Shown: positions 1 to 7,826 of the stretch, piece after piece | Position numbering within the stretch: position 1 is the stretch's first letter | How the letters are laid out: the number at the start of each line of letters is the position of its first letter | Made by a program: the position numbers and the translations under genes | The notes under the pieces: model-generated | What the model was told of the DNA's origin: nothing | The model's database searches: none | Seen by the model: the letters and a program-made list of their open reading frames with translations, nothing else | Origin: Bondarzewia mesenterica | Lineage: Eukaryota; Basidiomycota; Agaricomycetes; Russulales; Bondarzewiaceae | Direction: 5' to 3' | Assembly (NCBI GenBank): GCA_004802705.1 | Contig: SGPL01000851.1 | Location: 1 to 10,445, forward strand | Length of the DNA stretch: 10,445 nt

Positions 1-165
1 GAGTGATTCTCCGGTCACATTGGACTCCTGCGGTATCACTTCTCAAGAGAAGGTTACGAAAAGTACCAAAGGGAAGGGCTTCGACCTTACGAACATTAGC
101 TTCACCATGTAGATTGACGAAAATACCAATTTATGCAAAAGAGAATTATTCGTGTTTTTAACTAT

Positions 166-192
166 GTTTTAAACAGGGTGTTTAAAACACCC
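166..192. repeat. Two overlapping perfect inverted repeats
   Basis: GTTTTAAACA (166-175) and TGTTTAAAAC (179-188) form a perfect 10-bp stem with a 3-nt loop. The overlapping GGGTGTTT (176-183) and AAACACCC (185-192) form a perfect 8-bp stem around one base. The two pairings exclude each other. They lie in the 3' flank of the carnitine acetyltransferase. No function is known. Confidence 0.8.
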
Positions 193-193
193 G

Positions 194-217
194 GAGTTTG
201 AAACGTGTGTCAAACTC
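194..217. repeat. Third inverted repeat beside the 166-192 pair
   Basis: GAGTTTGA (194-201) pairs perfectly with TCAAACTC (210-217) around an 8-nt loop. A related GGGAGTTTCACG follows a few bases on. The density of inverted repeats within about 70 bases is unusual for this window and could mark the edge of a decayed mobile element, but no matching copy was found elsewhere here. Confidence 0.7.
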
Positions 218-766
218 TCTGGGAGTTTCACGCAGAGCCCTACGTGACCATCCGCAGATCAACCTTGGATCAACCTGCGAAAGATGGACCACAATTTTCA
301 TGCCCGATATTCTTGGCGAGGTGGTTAGGTTCAGAACACAGAGCAAATCAATATTTGACCTACCAGATTATGCACGCTTCGAATATGGCTCAAGAGTCGA
401 GGCCAATCACAGTACATGGACGTAAGCCATGTTCGCCGAAAATGGCAAGCACCCAATTCGCCAGCCTGCGAGAGTCAAATACCGGATCCATATCCGTTTA
501 CATTTTGAAGTTATTATACTTTCACAAAACAGGAGCACTAGAAGCAGGATAAGTGTCACCATGTCTAGTCCTCCGGAAAGAGGACATGCTGAAAGTTGAA
601 GCGGAGCGGTTTCATGACGATATTTGCACTATCCGGTTGGCCCACCTCCTTGAACATCTATGAATAGCATCCAGTGCAAGGTGGTGGAAAAATGGGTGTT
701 ACACAGAGAGGGAAAATCCATGGGCCATGTTAATAGATCTATCGTACCAGACGCATCCCCACCCAA

Positions 767-778
767 TCACAGCTTCGA
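767..778 (-). other. C-terminal SKL peroxisomal targeting signal (PTS1)
   Basis: The last codons of the carnitine acetyltransferase read Ser-Lys-Leu followed by TGA. SKL at the extreme C-terminus is the canonical PTS1 recognised by the import receptor Pex5. Together with the basic N-terminal presequence it predicts delivery to two organelles from one gene. Confidence 0.9.
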
Positions 779-3322
779 CTTCGTTGCCTCCTTCGCAGCA
801 GCACGGTCCATCATCTGCCGCGTCTCCGTCGCGGCTTCCGCAAGGTATTGCTTCAGCACCGCGGTATGCCGTTTGAGACTTGTGATTGTCCATCGGATGT
901 AGTCGTCGCCAATCGCATAGGACAACCCATAACCATCCGGGGCAACTGCGACCCGCGACGAGGAGGAGAAGGAAATACCATAAACCCTACGCTCGGTGAT
1001 CTGCATTGCGATGTCGGTGAATGGACGTACCTTCACCATAGCCCCATCCGTCGATGAAGGGAGACGATAGCTGAGAAGTTGATAGTTCCCAGTGGCTCGT
1101 CCGTGCGAACGCTTCATCTTTGTAAATCTCTGGCAGCGGCTCCCCCTCGCGCAACATCTTCTTCAACCCAAACAAGTGCCGGTCGACGCCCTGACCGTCC
1201 GCCGCCCACGCCGCGTACTGTACGTGCCGTGCAGCGGCACGGCGGAAGAGCGCTGCACGATGTTCATCCTATCCGTTCGCACAAGTAATAATAGATCAGG
1301 AAACGAGAAGCAAGAATAGTGATGAACGCATATGAAAACTCGTACAGTAGCCTTAGGATCATTCATCACGTCGACCCACGCTTTGCTCTCAACGCTCGCG
1401 CTTCTGAGGACCTCCGTCCGCCCGAGCTGGAACTTGCGCGTCTGCGCACTCTCGTACGTAACCGCAGGCCGTCCTGCCAACTTATAAAAGGCCAGTTGCT
1501 TGACGAGCTGCGCCCAAGCGTCCGGCGACGTCTTGAACCTTTTGATGTGCGCTTTTCCGTACCCTTCGTAATGCAGCACATGCAGATCATGCGCGCCCAC
1601 GAGCTCTTCGAAATGCTTTTCCGCCGTGCGCACGTCAGCGAGGACGGCATCGTTGGTTTCGAAGGTAAGTTCAATCGGAGAAGGGAGAGAGGAAGAGGCC
1701 GTTCGGGGTCCCAAATCGACTTTGTTGGATGCGAGGGAGGCAGCGACAAATTCGTTTAGCCGGAGGGTGGGCGTGCCATCCATGCTCGAATGTTCGCCGA
1801 GGAAGCCTGAGCGACCGTTTTCGAAGACAATCACTAAGATTGATTTCAGTATCAAGAATGGGAAAGATATTGGCTTCTCGTAAGCAGAGAGAATGCACAT
1901 ACGCTGATGCTTGTCGTACCACCGATTGCGCCCGTTGCCCACCCAGCATGCCCATGAGATATCTTCTCGGGTGACTGGATATGTGTCATCGAGGGCGACA
2001 ACGATCATAGCGGACTCGATACGCTCTAGGGATGCCTTGTTCTTGAGAGAAGCATTCACGAGGCGTTGCCTCGCCTGTATCAATTGAAATTAGTTGACGC
2101 TAGCCTGGCATCGACAGTATTTCAAGAATAAATAGAACATACATTTGCCCATATGTCTCTGTTCTCGCTCGTCAGCGCGCCGATTGGTGTGCCTTCTTGG
2201 GATCCTGCCAATGAGAGCACCTTGGTGATCTGCCTATGCGAAGATTGATACAAGTCAGCGAATGCGTTGGTAGAAATTGGAGTTTGAAGACGCACATTTC
2301 CAGATCTGCGGCACTCAACTCCGTGCCATCGGGATGCGCGAGCTGAACCTCAAAAAAGCGGTTCTTGCGAACAAAGACGATGTGGTTATGCTGCTTCGGG
2401 TCAAACTTGTGTGCGGTATCTGAAGGAATGACGGGGTATCGATTTGAGTGGAAACTGGGTGATGCACATAGGCGACGCGAGCAGTGTGATTGTCAGAAAA
2501 TCTAATGAACAAGAACGCGATGCAAACGTATGAAAGAAGCTCACAGCCATTTGTATGATGACATGCTGAGAGGCGCGCCGCGCACTTTCTCAGGTTCTAG
2601 TTGTTCTCTGTATTAAACAATTGAATCAATGTCGGTTTCTCAAGGTGCGCAGGTATTTTATTGTTAGGACCGTCCAAGGGTGCAGCAATGCAGGCGCGGG
2701 GATCATGAGGGAAGTATTACGCACGTTTCCACAAGTCTCCGGAATGGTAGCATAGCCTTGATCAAGCTCGCCGCCCGCTTTGCGGGGTCGCTCCGCGCCT
2801 TGTCGTCGACGTGCACGTAGAAGTAGCTCACGTTCACCACGACAGATTCCCTGTATCCCATGTACGCCGCGTCATTCCACCAGTCCGACAGCCAATTTCT
2901 CATCCCGGACTCGGACGCGCGTGCTTCGAGCCGTTTCTGCAACTCTGCGGCCTGAGATGAGGAACCGAAAGCACGTACCGCAATCTCTGTGTGCGCGAGC
3001 TCTTCAGGGCTCAGGTGTGGGCGAACCGTCTCGATATATTTAGAGAGCGTAGAAGAGAGGTTCGGGACGGGGAGATGGGGGAGAGAGGCCTCGTAACGCA
3101 GCATGGGACCTTTACTTGGGTCTGCTACGTATCCCGGAGGAACATCAGCAGCGGAAGACGACGCGGATGAGGACGAGGAGCGAGATTTAGGCATGGATGA
3201 GGGTTTCAACTAGATGAATTCAAGGGTTACTGGATGAGTCCGGGGTAAGGTCAGTGACTAAACTAGGCACGCACCAGGAGACGAGGGGGACGAGGGGGAA
3301 TACGATGGCGCAGCCGCAACAT
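767..3322 (-). CDS. CAT2: Carnitine O-acetyltransferase, predicted dual mitochondrial/peroxisomal
   Basis: Transfers acetyl groups between CoA and carnitine so that acetyl units can leave peroxisomes and enter mitochondria. Exons on the minus strand: 3322-3275, 3209-2725, 2607-2545, 2454-2296, 2233-2143, 2074-1903, 1833-1346, 1268-1031 and 945-767; every junction is GT-AG and phase-consistent, giving 640 aa, a normal length for the family. Counting from the internal Met at 3194 (619 aa form), visible family motifs are the N-terminal LPHLPVPNL (38-46), NWLSDWWNDAAYMGYR (100-115), the catalytic His333 in GFLGEHSSMDGTPTLR, the YESAQTRKFQLGRTE block (445-459), STSQL (544-548) and PDGYGLSYAIGDDY (563-576). 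The protein ends in SKL, a PTS1 peroxisomal signal. The first exon encodes a basic presequence. VVPDGYG, usual in this family, reads VAPDGYG here. The family call is very secure; exact start use and the short exons are inferred from phase and homology. Confidence 0.95.
3275..3322 (-). other. Exon 1 of the carnitine acetyltransferase: mitochondrial presequence
   Basis: This 48-nt exon reads MLRLRHRIPPRPPRLL: rich in Arg, with no acidic residue, as in matrix-targeting presequences. It ends at a GT donor (gtgcgt) and joins in phase 0 to the acceptor just before 3209, adding LKPSS ahead of the internal Met at 3194. The intron is 65 nt. An in-frame ATG at 3349 could extend the protein by 9 residues, but it lies inside a likely 5' UTR intron (3399-3336, gtcagt..ccag) and would be removed. 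The presequence role is inferred from composition and from the known dual location of the yeast enzyme. Confidence 0.7.
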
Positions 3323-3444
3323 AACAATGGGCTCTCTGGAAGAGAACATGACAAAATTTTGAGGGTAAGGTGTTGGTAGAGGAGGAGAGGTTTACTGACC
3401 TTTGCAGCCCGGATTTCGTTGTGTTAGCAGGCTTTGCGCCCAGC

Positions 3445-3452
3445 TATATAAG
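3445..3452 (-). promoter_or_regulatory. Probable TATA element of the carnitine acetyltransferase promoter
   Basis: A TATATA core lies about 120 nt upstream of the proposed start codon at 3322, in the right place for the minus-strand gene once a short 5' UTR intron is allowed. Just upstream on the same strand are a GATA core, a CCCCAC block fitting the loose CreA/Mig1 consensus, and a CACGTG palindrome (3482-3487). Read on the plus strand the element is TATATAAG, a better TATA box, so transcription in the other direction is also possible. Function is inferred from sequence alone. Confidence 0.4.
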
Positions 3453-4682
3453 GCTCGGATGCGGAGATGCCGGAACGCCTACACGTGAATTTTCCTCCGT
3501 CGTGGGGGCGTTTATCTTTGCCCCGCACGCCGCACAATGCACTTTGCTCGGCCCAGTCACCAGTTTCCCTCTGTTCTCCTCTTGTGGTTCTCCTGCACCG
3601 TGATTCAAGTTCTGGAGCACACGCCATTCTTAGCGTCCAAGATTGGCTTTCAGTTGATCAACATCGGTCATGGGTCCAGCGGGATACTTCGAGGATAGCA
3701 CGCGGCAAGACCGGTGTGTGGCAGCACAATTTCTTGAATTTTCATTTTCTTTTATGTTGATCCTCGTCGACCTCCACGGTATTGAGACAGTCCTTTGTTG
3801 AGAATCTTGACAGCGAGCACTCCAGATCCACCATTGCGGTCTCAGCTTGTCTTCGTGTGACTGGACTGCACTGGGACCTCCGATTCTTCCGAGTCAACTC
3901 CATCTGCCAAATGCGTGGAAGGCAGTGAGTTTGGGTTTTTTGTACCATTTTTCTAACTTCATTGTTAGCTGTTAAACAATACCACCTGGTATTCGACCAT
4001 CAGCGCGCCAGCAGCGAAATACTCAGCCATCGCTCAATCATCCACATCCTCATCGACCAATGTATCTGTATTTCCTGGCCTTCCCCATTTCCTTTGAATA
4101 CTGCAACCCTATCCACGGCTGTATTCTGTGGGATTTCTCCCATCTGATTATAGACTGGAAGAAGCACTAGTAAAAGGTGAAAGCGGCGTGCCGTTCCTCC
4201 CTCCCTTCCGCATGACGACATTCATATAACCACGCAATAAGTAGCGGCAGGCCTACGGGATGTGACATCGTTTTCTGCGAAAGGTAAGTCAGCACCCACA
4301 TGAGTGCTCATGGATCGAGACCTGCAAATGTCGCACTTAGTGCGGCGAGCCAACGCAAGTATCTTTTTTGCGAAGTCTTTGCAAGTGCTCCTGATATTTC
4401 GAAGTCGTACGTAGAGCCGCCTCGTAATTTCGTCGGCAGACTGCGACCCTGACCTGTTAGTAATTGAGCTTCAGTCTCGAGCGCACCGCATCGCGCTGGG
4501 TGCAAATGGTTCGAAAAGGTTCGTCATCCTCTTCATTTGATCTACCTGTCGCGTAAAGTCCTAGCAGGTTATAATCTCCATCCTACTACCTTGTATGTGT
4601 AACATATATATCATATGATAAGGGATTACCGTATACCACCCAAAACACCCAGGTTCAGTGCTCAACACCGGGAACAGTGCAT
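3453..4682. other. 1.2-kb stretch without a recognisable gene
   Basis: The right part should contain the 3' UTR of the PPPDE gene and the left part the promoter of the transferase. On the plus strand there is a well-formed short intron candidate (3925-3968: gtgagt donor, ctaac branch-like site, ttag acceptor) and a strong isolated AAG|GTAAGT donor at 4284. Joined reading frames around them carry stops and no start, so no protein is supported. A spliced non-coding transcript is possible. No tRNA, 5S rRNA or transposase was seen. Confidence 0.4.
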
Positions 4683-7086
4683 CTAAGCGCAGAGTTTGTC
4701 TGCTACCTCCTGCAACAGACTACGCGCTTCCTTCTTCTGAATATTCAGCCCTCCCTCTCCAGCCAATTTGGCCTTCAACTTCGTCTGTGCCTGCAGAACC
4801 TCGAGAAGGGGAACGAGCTGGCCTTCATAGAACGGCGACAACTGCAGGAACAGCGCGAGCGTCGCCGTGAGCCGATGCACTGATTCAAGCATTGTCAGAA
4901 ATGTAAAACACGTAGAACGATCAAAGTAACTCACCGACTTCCTCGCTTTCTTTCTCCCTGTCTAAAGCTTCCACGACCGCACTCACCATTTCAATCTCCC
5001 ACTCCTCATCCTCCTCGCCCTCCCTGATACCTTCATCTGCCTTGCCCTCGTCCCTACGCAGCCGCGCCGCTCTCCCGCGTTGTACCCACGCCGCGATATT
5101 GAATGCCACGCTCGCAGACGCGACGCGCACGAGTCGGTCCTCGTGCAAGATCATCTGCACGAGCATCTCCGTCACCACGCTTTTCGCCTGTAGATCCGCA
5201 GCGAGCAGGCCGCGTGCAAGGAGTGGTGAGCTGAGTGCGTTGGAGAGGAGGCGCAGGAGCGTCAGGAGCGTCGGGCGAGGAACCGGGGAGGCAGAAGCGG
5301 AGACAGTCGTGAGTAAAAAAGGTGAGGGGGGCGACGGAGGCTTGAGCGATGCTGGAGTCGAGGATCGCCAATCGCCAAATGTCGAGCAGAGGGAAGAGGG
5401 AGGCTGCGGGGAGGACTTTGATCAACGTTGTAATTGTTTGTGAGAATATGGAGGCGAATGTGGACGCTGCTTGGACAGGCTGCTTATCGTTCGAGAAGCG
5501 GGACTTCAGCCAAGGGAAGATCACGTTAGTGAGACTACCCTTCACTGTGGATTTATTCGTGAAAGTATCGGAAGGCGCAGCATCAATGAATGAGAAAAGC
5601 TTGTCTCTGACGGTCTCCAGTGCAGGGACCTGAGTGAAGAGAATGGGTTCGAGAGAAATCGCCCGAATAGCTGGAAGATCCAGGGACGCATGTGGATGAG
5701 CTACTCCAAAAATCAGACGATCTGGCAAAGAAAGGGAAAAAATAGAAACTGTACTTACGGGGGAAGGCCTGGTACAGCAAGAGATCGACTTGCGTCCGCA
5801 ACTCTGGAGCATTGACACCCTTCAGCTCATGCACCTGCGAAACAAATACATTTATGCATATTAGCTTTTCAGTGCATATCGCCTTAGAAAAAAACGGAAC
5901 CAACCCTCTTCCCATCCAAGAAGAAATTGAAGGTGGGCGTCGCATTCACGCGATATTCCGCGGCGACCGCGGCGCCCATCCCAACGCCGGTGTCAATCTT
6001 AACGAACGCGATTTTGCCCTCGCCTTTATTCCTCGACTGCGCGAGCTCGTCGAACACAGGCTCGATCATGCGACATGGAGCGCACGTTGATGAGGTGAAG
6101 AATGCGACGACGGCACGGTGAGACTCAAGGGTAGAATGGAACGACGCGAGATTCGTCGAGACGTGGATGGGTGCGGTGACTGTACTGGTCGACGGCGTGC
6201 CCGTGCCAGAGCCTGATGCTATGGGTGCGCCAGATGCAGCGCGTTCAGCGATGGCCTGAAGAAGCGCAGATGCCAGTTGAGGATTGGCTTCTGCCGTTTG
6301 TGCCGAAGGAGGTGTCATTGCAGGAACTGGAGCCGCGGGACGTCGATACATAGCATCTATGGTAGGGCGGAGTGCTGCACCGAACGGAGTGGATAGGAAA
6401 TCGGTCGGGAGGTCTGTGCGAGGGTAAGCAGACCCATCAAATATTTTTCCGAGTTACCCGCTTACCCTTGATCCAGGAGGGTATAGATCCGCCAGTAAGA
6501 AAACCCACACAATCGTTTGTGAACGAGTTACAGTTGAATTCTGCGAGAGTTCAGAGCCACAAAAATAATTGGTAAAGCGAACAAACTTGCCTAGCAAATG
6601 ATACTGGAATCGTGGATGAGGTGGAAGCAGTGATAGGTTTGCCTGAGAACACGCACCTTGTCGGCGGTGTAATGCTCCCTCATTTCCGTCAAGTACTCCT
6701 CTAGCGTATCCTCATCTAGCGCTGTTTCGCCCACCTCAATCACTTGCAAGGGCCTCCCATGCTAGATCGTCGAAAAGCAGTCAGTTGTCCTCGAAACATA
6801 CAGGACATACACATACTCGCCGTTAGATTGAGATACTTACATGAGATTGACCGGGAGCAGTAATGGATATACCCTGACCATAAAAAATTTCCTTTCCAAA
6901 CACGACGACGGATGAATGCCTTATTTTTGTCGAAGGTCCTCAGGTCAATCACATTTCATGATATGCTGGTTGAAGAACAAACACGCACCAGATCCCATCG
7001 ATTTGTTTACCTGTTAGCTGCAAAGACAACTGCCTGGCAAGCCCGTTGCTCAGATCATATACGTAGAGTTGTACGAGAGAATTCAT
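4683..7086 (-). CDS. PPPDE peptidase - thioredoxin - PUL domain fusion protein (one-base frame break)
   Basis: Exons: 7086-6989, 6919-6841, 6761-6657, 6603-6591, 6540-6466, 6413-5905, 5834-5759, 5700-4935 and 4879-4683; about 638 aa if the single frame break is ignored. Residues 1-143 are a PPPDE/DeSI-type papain-fold peptidase (deubiquitinase or deSUMOylase family) with the catalytic pair His34 (GIWHSSVVVFG) and Cys102 (FNCNSFTND). A low-complexity linker rich in Ala, Ser, Thr and Pro follows. Residues 205-312 are a thioredoxin fold with the redox motif CAPC (234-237) and ATPTF with the cis-proline at 283. From about 325 to the end is a PUL domain, known from PLAA/Ufd3 and Lub1 as a binder of the p97/Cdc48 C-terminus. 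The domain order suggests a cytosolic or nuclear ubiquitin-pathway factor; I recall the same order in other fungal proteins. One extra base in exon 8 (between about 5315 and 5331) breaks the frame in the middle of the PUL domain; both sides are clearly family sequence. One intron has a GC donor. Confidence 0.9.
5315..5331 (-). other. One-base frame break in the PUL domain
   Basis: On the coding strand, six C (5331-5326) are followed by TCACC and six T (5320-5315). The frame entering from the right reads FPLLDIWRLAILDSSIAQAS; the frame leaving to the left reads LLTTVSASASPVPRPTLL and runs cleanly through the rest of the PUL domain. Removing one base from either run joins the two. No GT..AG intron of reasonable length lies between them without deleting conserved residues. 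Homopolymer runs make a sequencing or assembly error the simplest explanation; a real mutation or polymorphism is the alternative. Confidence 0.75.
6541..6590 (-). other. GC-AG intron, 50 nt, directly after the microexon
   Basis: The donor reads AG|GCAAGT, the known consensus for the minor GC-AG class of the major spliceosome, and the acceptor is TCGCAG. The junction restores GAA (Glu) followed by TTCAACTGTAAC (FNCN). No GT donor nearby gives the same product. Confidence 0.8.
6591..6603 (-). other. 13-nt microexon 4 of the PPPDE-thioredoxin-PUL gene
   Basis: The sequence TATCATTTGCTAG lies between a cag acceptor and a gcaagt donor. It encodes Tyr-His-Leu-Leu plus the first base of a Glu codon, exactly the residues expected between ADK and FNCNSF in PPPDE proteins. 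Without it the frame and the conserved segment before the catalytic Cys are lost. The upstream intron is 53 nt (6656-6604). Confidence 0.85.
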
Positions 7087-7826
7087 GGAGGAGTTGATGA
7101 AGGAATAATGCAGGATATGGAGAGGACATGATTGCGCAAAGTGAGAACGCGCGTCTCGGATGACGCGTCGTTTCTGGATTCTTCCTCGCTCTCATCAAGC
7201 TCTCATTAACATACAGCGAATCCATGGAGCACAGCTGCACAACATAAACACTATGCTTGGGTGGGTCGAAAACATTGATTGAGTACCCTTTTGCGGTGCG
7301 GGGGGTGGGGGCGATCGGCCATAGTGCAGACACGCTGAGTCACTATGACGATCAGACGATGGGATGTGATTCCGTCCGTGTTGCAATCAACCCAGTGTTC
7401 GCTGGAGGTGCAGGTTGAGAAGCGGACATGTTATTTTTTCTTGCATCTTGCTATGTGCATCTTTCTTCTTGTTGTATTTGCTCATTTCACTGGTCTGGGA
7501 GGGTCTGGGGCTGTATTTCGTCATGTTGTGGTTGCTGGTATTTGACCCGTTTTCGCTGCGTGTTCACATTATGTTCCTTAGAATATACATTGTTTGCACT
7601 CGTTCGTGAGGACGACACTGGAGTATTTTCTTTGGATAGACGATCAGGGGATGCCCTTACGAAATAAGAGACCTTCGCATGCTCACTGCAGAATATCACT
7701 TACTCGAGAAAGTGCTACATTGCTAAATTTCTTTTGTGCGTATATTTGGATGGTTCACTTGACAGTACAGCATTTGGGTCAACGAAAGTTACATCTTCAG
7801 TACAAGTCTGTAGAATCCGGAGGTTC
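7087..7826. other. Intergenic region between the reductase and the PPPDE gene
   Basis: It contains the 3' flank of the reductase on the right and the PPPDE promoter on the left. The block at about 7430-7600 is T-rich on the plus strand, so several frames look like membrane proteins, but the longest start at TTG or follow base composition only. A G-rich patch (7298-7314) lies in the middle. I see no gene here. Confidence 0.5.
7162..7169. promoter_or_regulatory. GACGCGTC palindrome with an ACGCGT core upstream of the PPPDE gene
   Basis: An 8-bp perfect palindrome holding ACGCGT sits about 75 bases upstream of the start codon at 7086, and a second CG-rich block (AACGCGCGT) lies 15 bases away. 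ACGCGT is the MCB core bound by the fungal MBF cell-cycle factor. Position and sequence are suggestive only. Confidence 0.3.

Larger units (their letters stand above)
1..766. other. 3' flank of the transferase gene; open stretch at the left edge, no named gene
   Basis: This holds the likely 3' UTR of the carnitine acetyltransferase, then unassigned DNA. At the very edge an open stretch reads on both strands: plus from base 2 to a TAG at 110-112 (ending GFDLTNISFTM), and minus from 130 to the edge (containing KVEALPFGTFRNLLLRS). Either could be the end or interior of an exon whose remainder lies outside the window; I cannot say which strand is real. Short minus-strand readings such as MKPLRFNFQHVLFPED near 565-615 and ANWVLAIFGEHGLRP near 430-475 look somewhat coding-like but do not join into a gene I recognise. 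Confidence 0.4.

Noticed and set aside
205..552. Plus-strand open frame of about 115 codons with an internal Met at about 385
   Set aside because: The frame starts at GTG, not ATG. The internal MAQESRPITVHG briefly recalls the N-terminus of fungal glutathione transferases, but nothing after it matches and no intron rescues it.
1319..1759. Plus-strand open frame of 146 codons
   Set aside because: It is the antisense of carnitine acetyltransferase exon 6, whose minus-strand reading carries strongly conserved family motifs.
2315..2512. Alternative exon with acceptor after TTCATTAG inside transferase intron 2
   Set aside because: It gives a non-family reading before the DTAHKFDP block and a phase mismatch; the acceptor cacccag before 2454 gives FHSNRYPVIPSDTAHKFD in frame.
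4240..4520. Possible structured RNA gene (tRNA, 5S or snRNA)
   Set aside because: No cloverleaf, no GTTCGANNC loop in a proper stem, and no match to conserved 5S or spliceosomal RNA blocks.
5042..5443. Plus-strand open frame of 133 codons, rich in Arg, Gly and Glu
   Set aside because: It is opposite the PUL-domain exon; its composition comes from the GC-rich coding strand.
7296..7316. G-rich patch as a possible G-quadruplex
   Set aside because: There are only two long G runs separated by one T; four separate tracts are not clearly present.
7415..7609. Hydrophobic open frame resembling a small membrane protein
   Set aside because: It begins at TTG and its hydrophobicity follows from a T-rich stretch; neighbouring frames look equally hydrophobic.
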